A DNA stretch of 7,702 bases from Cocleimonas sp. (GTDB lineage Bacteria; Pseudomonadota; Gammaproteobacteria; Thiotrichales; Thiotrichaceae): NCBI GenBank assembly GCA_023145535.1, contig JAGLDQ010000026.1, positions 1 to 7,702 of the forward strand. The letters are read 5' to 3'. Positions within the stretch are counted from its first letter, which is position 1. Every line of letters starts with the position of its first letter. The notes under the pieces are model-generated. The model was given only the letters and a program-made list of their open reading frames with translations, did no database searches and had not been told where the DNA came from. A program made the position numbers and the translations under genes. Below, piece by piece: positions 4,955 to 7,702 of the stretch.

Positions 4955-6850
4955 TTAAAGCAAACACTGCTCAATGAAATCATCGGCTAAAGGCGGCAAT
5001 GTTATGGGTTGATCAAACCAAACATAAAGCGGCTGATCTAGCCCCATGCCATGCATATAATTATAAAGTGCTCTATTTAATCCTTTCCCCAGCATCTCAT
5101 GATTCACATCAACGCGATCGGTAAAGTCAATATCATTATTGGCAAAGAGCGCATTGTTCGGCGGGTTAAGCGTTACGGCGTATTCCTTTGGATTCATTCC
5201 CACAGGGCTATGAATGGTGGCGGCAAAACGATGCCAGTAGGCGGAGTGAAAGCATTGGTTGAGCATCAATTGACGCACATATTCGAGCGATAAAATCGTT
5301 TCAGCTTCGGTTTGTGTGGGGAATCCATACATTAAATAGGTGTGGACTAGAATGCCTGCATCAGAGAATCCTTTGGTAATGCGCGCGACTTGTTGCACGG
5401 TTACGCCTTTTTTCATTAAGGCTAATAAACGGTCTGAGGCAACTTCTAGCCCACCGCTAATCGCGACACAGCCAGCGTCCGCTAATAATTGACATTTTTC
5501 GGGGGTAAATGTTTTTTCAAAGCGAATATTTCCCCACCATGTAATGATTAAGCCTTTATCAATTATTTTCTGAGCGAGCGCAAAGAGTACTTTAGGGGGG
5601 GCGGCTTCATCAACAAAGTGAAACCCTGTTTGTCCTGTTTCGGCAATCAATGTTTCAATGCGTTGCACGATAATATCGGCTCCCGCTTCATCGTAGCGAG
5701 CAATATAATCGAGACTAATATCGCAAAAACTGCATTTCGACCAGTAGCAGCCATGCGCTATGGTGAGCTTATTCCAACGTCCATCACTCCATAGACGATG
5801 CATGGGGTTAAGCATTTCACACAGGGAGAGATAGTTATCAAGGGGCAAACCATCATAAGTGGGCGTGCCAATGTCTTTATGCGCGATGTCTTTGTCGTTG
5901 GTATTATTCGCATAGATAATGTTGCCTTTATGCAAATAAAAAGTACGCACTAAAGTATCCTGTGCACTTGTGCCTTCAAGATAGGAAAATAAATTTAATA
6001 GAGGGCGCTCGCCATCATCCAGCAAAATATAATCAACAAATTCAAAGAGGCGAGGGTCTTTTAGGCTACGTAATTCGGTATTGATATAACCGCCGCCAAG
6101 TAGGATTTTAAGCTTAGGATTGAGTTGGCGACAGTATTTAGCGATTTGCAATGCGCCCAGCATATTGCCAGGAAAGGGTACAGTGATGCCGATAATATCA
6201 GGTGCTTCTTCTACGATATATTGATCTATCAAGTGCTGTAAGCATTTTTCGGTGTAGCGCGTTTCTTGTGCCAGTGTATTGTACAAATCATCAAACGAAG
6301 GGTTGGAGGCGGCTAAACGCTCTCCATAGCGCGAGATTTCAAACTGTGGATCAACGCCATCGTGAATCACATCAATTAGATCATCTAAAAATAAAGTGGC
6401 TAAATATTTGGCTTTGTCTTGTGTACCCAAATGCCCAAATGCCCATTGCAGTGTATCGCCAACGGCCTCTTGCATGTCATTTAAGCCTTCAAATTTAGCG
6501 CCTTCGGGGAGAAATTTACGGGAGGCAATGCGTAGTGCAAGGCTAGGATCTTTACCTTGTAAGAAGCGGATGACAGGCGCAATGCAGGTTTTAATTTTCT
6601 CAAAATGAACGAGGAAGTGGTAAATGGAGTCAGGCAGATCCTCATCGTTAAACGCCGCAAAGTTATCTTCAACGATCTCGCTCATGTCATTGAGTCCCTT
6701 TTGAGTCAGCATCATGAGCAATAACTCAATGGCCATATCACGTTGTGCGGTGGCATAACCTTGTTGGCGCAAAAAGCCCGTTAAATACGCACTAGCGGGG
6801 TAAGGCGTATTGAGTTGCGTCATGGGAGGGGTTAGGAGAAGGGTTTTCAT
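4955..6850 (-). CDS. B12-binding-domain radical SAM protein
   Basis: A 631-residue cytoplasmic iron-sulfur enzyme. Residues 1-35 (MKTLLLTPP, then YLTGFLRQQGY) are the first strand and helix of a cobalamin-binding-like domain. The domain resumes at about 216-290 with PDIIGITVPFPGN, KILLGGGYIN and DYILLDDGERP. No DxHxxG motif is seen, so cobalamin would bind base-off or not at all. Between these halves lies a 175-residue mostly helical insertion. The radical SAM core starts at about 360: the cluster cysteines are C368, C373 and C376 in HGCYWSKCSFCD, a CX4CX2C spacing instead of the usual CX3CX2C. ISGGLEVASDRLLALMKKG (465-482) and YLMYGFPTQTEAE (505-516) are typical SAM-binding barrel motifs. 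A C-terminal domain (about 530-631) is rich in Trp, His and Asn. Such proteins methylate, rearrange or cyclise unactivated carbons; the substrate is unknown. No Shine-Dalgarno sequence precedes the ATG, but the N-terminus fits the domain exactly. Confidence 0.9.
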   Translation of the reverse strand: MKTLLLTPPMTQLNTPYPASAYLTGFLRQQGYATAQRDMAIELLLMMLTQKGLNDMSEIVEDNFAAFNDEDLPDSIYHFLVHFEKIKTCIAPVIRFLQGKDPSLALRIASRKFLPEGAKFEGLNDMQEAVGDTLQWAFGHLGTQDKAKYLATLFLDDLIDVIHDGVDPQFEISRYGERLAASNPSFDDLYNTLAQETRYTEKCLQHLIDQYIVEEAPDIIGITVPFPGNMLGALQIAKYCRQLNPKLKILLGGGYINTELRSLKDPRLFEFVDYILLDDGERPLLNLFSYLEGTSAQDTLVRTFYLHKGNIIYANNTNDKDIAHKDIGTPTYDGLPLDNYLSLCEMLNPMHRLWSDGRWNKLTIAHGCYWSKCSFCDISLDYIARYDEAGADIIVQRIETLIAETGQTGFHFVDEAAPPKVLFALAQKIIDKGLIITWWGNIRFEKTFTPEKCQLLADAGCVAISGGLEVASDRLLALMKKGVTVQQVARITKGFSDAGILVHTYLMYGFPTQTEAETILSLEYVRQLMLNQCFHSAYWHRFAATIHSPVGMNPKEYAVTLNPPNNALFANNDIDFTDRVDVNHEMLGKGLNRALYNYMHGMGLDQPLYVWFDQPITLPPLADDFIEQCLL

Positions 6851-6889
6851 CAGATTATTATCAAAATTAGGGCGGTTGCTCTGCTCAAC

Positions 6890-6901
6890 CTCATCGATGA
6901 G
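6890..6901. promoter_or_regulatory. Perfect 12-bp palindrome CTCATCGATGAG upstream of the radical SAM gene
   Basis: This palindrome lies 40 nt ahead of the radical SAM start codon. A second overlapping pair, ACCTCA (6888-6893) and TGAGGT (6908-6913), can form an alternative stem with it. A minus-strand TTGAGC (6883-6888) with TTTGAT (6860-6865) at 17-nt spacing is a weak sigma-70 candidate that would overlap the palindrome's edge and start transcription a few bases before the ATG. The element could thus be an operator, or the two competing stems could act in RNA. Evidence is symmetry and position only. Confidence 0.35.
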
Positions 6902-6928
6902 TTCATGTGAGGTATGAGTGTTTAGCCA

Positions 6929-6947
6929 TGCATTCCTATGCTGGGTG
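6929..6947 (-). repeat. Small hairpin with AGGA loop after the 163-residue gene
   Basis: On the minus strand GCAT-AGGA-ATGC, extended by CCA and TGG with one bulged A, forms a short stem-loop just after the stop codon of the upstream gene. It lacks a T-run and is too weak to be a convincing terminator. Its loop is the same AGGA as in the aqpZ leader hairpin. Confidence 0.3.
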
Positions 6948-6962
6948 TGGGAACGCTATAAA

Positions 6963-7454
6963 TTAACTATTACGGGCTTTGAATTTTTCTCCTTTAGGCT
7001 CAATCCCTCCCATACTTGAAAATTCGGGGGCAATACCAAAAAAGACAGGGCTTTGTAGTGAAAAACGCATGATGGCATCATCATTTTGCTGTTTCCAATG
7101 TTTAGCATCTGGCGCTAACCATTGGTTACGAGAGCGTCCTATTTTACTTTCTTGATGTTCTATCCAAGAACTGAGGCGATTGTCATACTGATCTTTAATC
7201 CAGTTGCGTAACGTGCGATACGCTTTATTTGCACGAAAATGATCGCTACAGCCATCATCTAGCCCACCCGAATCTATGGATAATGTCCCAACCGTTAGTG
7301 TGTTTTCTAGTAGCTCTGAAGGCTGAAATTCAAGAATACAATCCCCTATCGCAAAGTGATTATCGGTGGTTATCGTTTCAATATGATCTTTAGCAAAGCG
7401 AGTAAAGTCCTCTGCATCAGAAGGTAACATAAAAAATTGAAGTTCTGCTTTCAT
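6963..7454 (-). CDS. Hypothetical protein, 163 residues
   Basis: I do not recognise this protein. It has no signal peptide or membrane span, so it is probably cytoplasmic. The first half (1-62) reads as alternating strands and helices (MKAELQFFML, DFTRFAKDHIETI, CILEFQPSE, NTLTVGTLSID), followed by SGGLDDGCSDHF. A helix-rich middle has RANKAYRTLRNWIKDQYDNRLSSW (74-97) and RSRNQWLAPDAKHWK (107-121), rich in Trp and Arg. The C-terminus is basic with a Gly/Pro/Lys tail (GGIEPKGEKFKARNS). Its stop is 112 bp ahead of the radical SAM start on the same strand, so the two may be co-transcribed. It is divergent from yaiI. No Shine-Dalgarno sequence precedes the ATG (ACTTCCT is there instead), yet the reading frame is continuous and its content is protein-like. 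A structural or partner role is possible, but no function is assigned. Confidence 0.75.
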   Translation of the reverse strand: MKAELQFFMLPSDAEDFTRFAKDHIETITTDNHFAIGDCILEFQPSELLENTLTVGTLSIDSGGLDDGCSDHFRANKAYRTLRNWIKDQYDNRLSSWIEHQESKIGRSRNQWLAPDAKHWKQQNDDAIMRFSLQSPVFFGIAPEFSSMGGIEPKGEKFKARNS

Positions 7455-7486
7455 AGGAAGTTATGGGTGGTTATTAAAGTCCACAG

Positions 7487-7492
7487 AGTATA
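7487..7492 (-). promoter_or_regulatory. Candidate -10 box for the 163-residue gene
   Basis: The reverse strand reads TATACT, 5 of 6 bases of the sigma-70 -10 hexamer. A start near 7480 gives a leader of about 26 nt. The best -35 is GTGTTA (7511-7516) at 18-nt spacing with only 3 of 6 matches. The site lies in the 75-bp gap between divergent genes, where a promoter is expected. Confidence 0.35.
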
Positions 7493-7516
7493 GCATTCGC
7501 TCGGTTGTATTAACAC

Positions 7517-7520
7517 GAGG
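7517..7520 (+). promoter_or_regulatory. Ribosome binding site deciding the yaiI start
   Basis: GAGG lies 9 nt before the ATG at 7530. An in-frame ATG at 7521 touches this motif directly, which is too close to be used. The site therefore selects 7530 as start, giving MKIWVDADACP, which matches the known N-terminus of the family. Confidence 0.7.
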
Positions 7521-7529
7521 ATGGCAAGA

Positions 7530-7702
7530 ATGAAAATTTGGGTGGATGCTGATGCGTGTCCTGTCGTGATCAAAGAAATTCTCTTTAGAGTCGCAAATCG
7601 CACTAAAATAATGGTCACACTGGTGGCAAATCAATACATACGCACCCCTCCTTCGCTCTTTATTAAATTTATCCAAGTCGCCGCTGGGTTTGATGTGGCG
7701 GA
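7530..7702 (+). CDS. yaiI: YaiI/YqxD family protein (UPF0178, DUF188), C-terminus outside window
   Basis: The first 57 residues of a protein that in E. coli has about 150. The sequence matches the E. coli N-terminus closely: WVDADACPVVIKEIL (4-18), LVANQYIRTPPS (31-42) and VAAGFDVA (50-57) are all family signatures. The domain has a PIN/NYN-nuclease-like fold with acidic residues in the VDADACP loop (D6, D8) where a metal could bind. No enzymatic activity or pathway is firmly established for the family. The start codon is set by GAGG 9 nt upstream. It is transcribed divergently from the 163-residue gene across a 75-bp gap. The open frame continues to the window edge with no defect. Confidence 0.95.
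   Translation, partial: MKIWVDADACPVVIKEILFRVANRTKIMVTLVANQYIRTPPSLFIKFIQVAAGFDVA

Noticed and set aside
5099..5293. Plus-strand open frame of 64 codons
   Set aside because: Antisense within the radical SAM gene, no ribosome site, no recognisable protein features.
6202..6672. Three overlapping short open frames (6202-6498 plus, 6396-6608 plus, 6481-6672 minus)
   Set aside because: All lie inside the insertion segment of the radical SAM gene in other frames. The minus-strand one would need a frameshift to matter, and the main frame is intact throughout.
7461..7676. Minus-strand open frame of 71 codons
   Set aside because: It is antisense to the start of yaiI, which matches its family residue by residue.

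Overview
The window reads as chromosomal DNA of a gammaproteobacterium of fairly low G+C content. AqpZ, the DUF2333 protein and the YaiI/UPF0178 protein all look like their gammaproteobacterial relatives. A sulfur-oxidiser of the Thiotrichales type is possible but is only an impression. I see no rRNA or tRNA gene, CRISPR array, transposase or phage gene. The window holds seven protein genes, two of them cut by its edges.

Layout. (1) 1-1070, minus strand: most of a sodium/proton-coupled dicarboxylate or acidic amino acid symporter, whose C-terminus lies outside the window. (2) 1071-1374: a 304-bp divergent control region with direct and inverted repeats, candidate promoters, and a perfect 10-bp stem-loop with an AGGA loop in the leader of the next gene. 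(3) 1375-2064, plus: aqpZ, a water channel. Its stop codon directly abuts the stop codon of the convergent gene. (4) 2065-3372, minus: a DUF58 membrane-anchored protein with a von Willebrand A-like fold. (5) 3373-3508: a gap carrying an imperfect 24-bp inverted repeat built from CAAAG-type units. (6) 3509-4561, minus: a DUF2333 inner-membrane protein. (7) 4562-4954: AT-rich non-coding DNA with palindromes. (8) 4955-6850, minus: a 631-residue B12-binding-domain radical SAM enzyme. (9) 6851-6962: a short gap with a 12-bp palindrome. (10) 6963-7454, minus: an unrecognised 163-residue protein. (11) 7530-7702, plus: the start of yaiI.

How they relate. The first two genes are transporters sharing one divergent control region. 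The DUF58 and DUF2333 genes lie on one strand and both encode membrane-anchored envelope proteins, so they may be co-transcribed, though the gap between them holds a large hairpin. The unknown 163-residue gene lies just upstream of, and in line with, the radical SAM gene and could form a two-gene unit with it. The least understood part is this radical SAM/hypothetical pair. The radical SAM protein has an unusual CX4CX2C cluster motif and a long helical segment splitting its putative cobalamin-binding domain. No complete new multi-gene system is evident.
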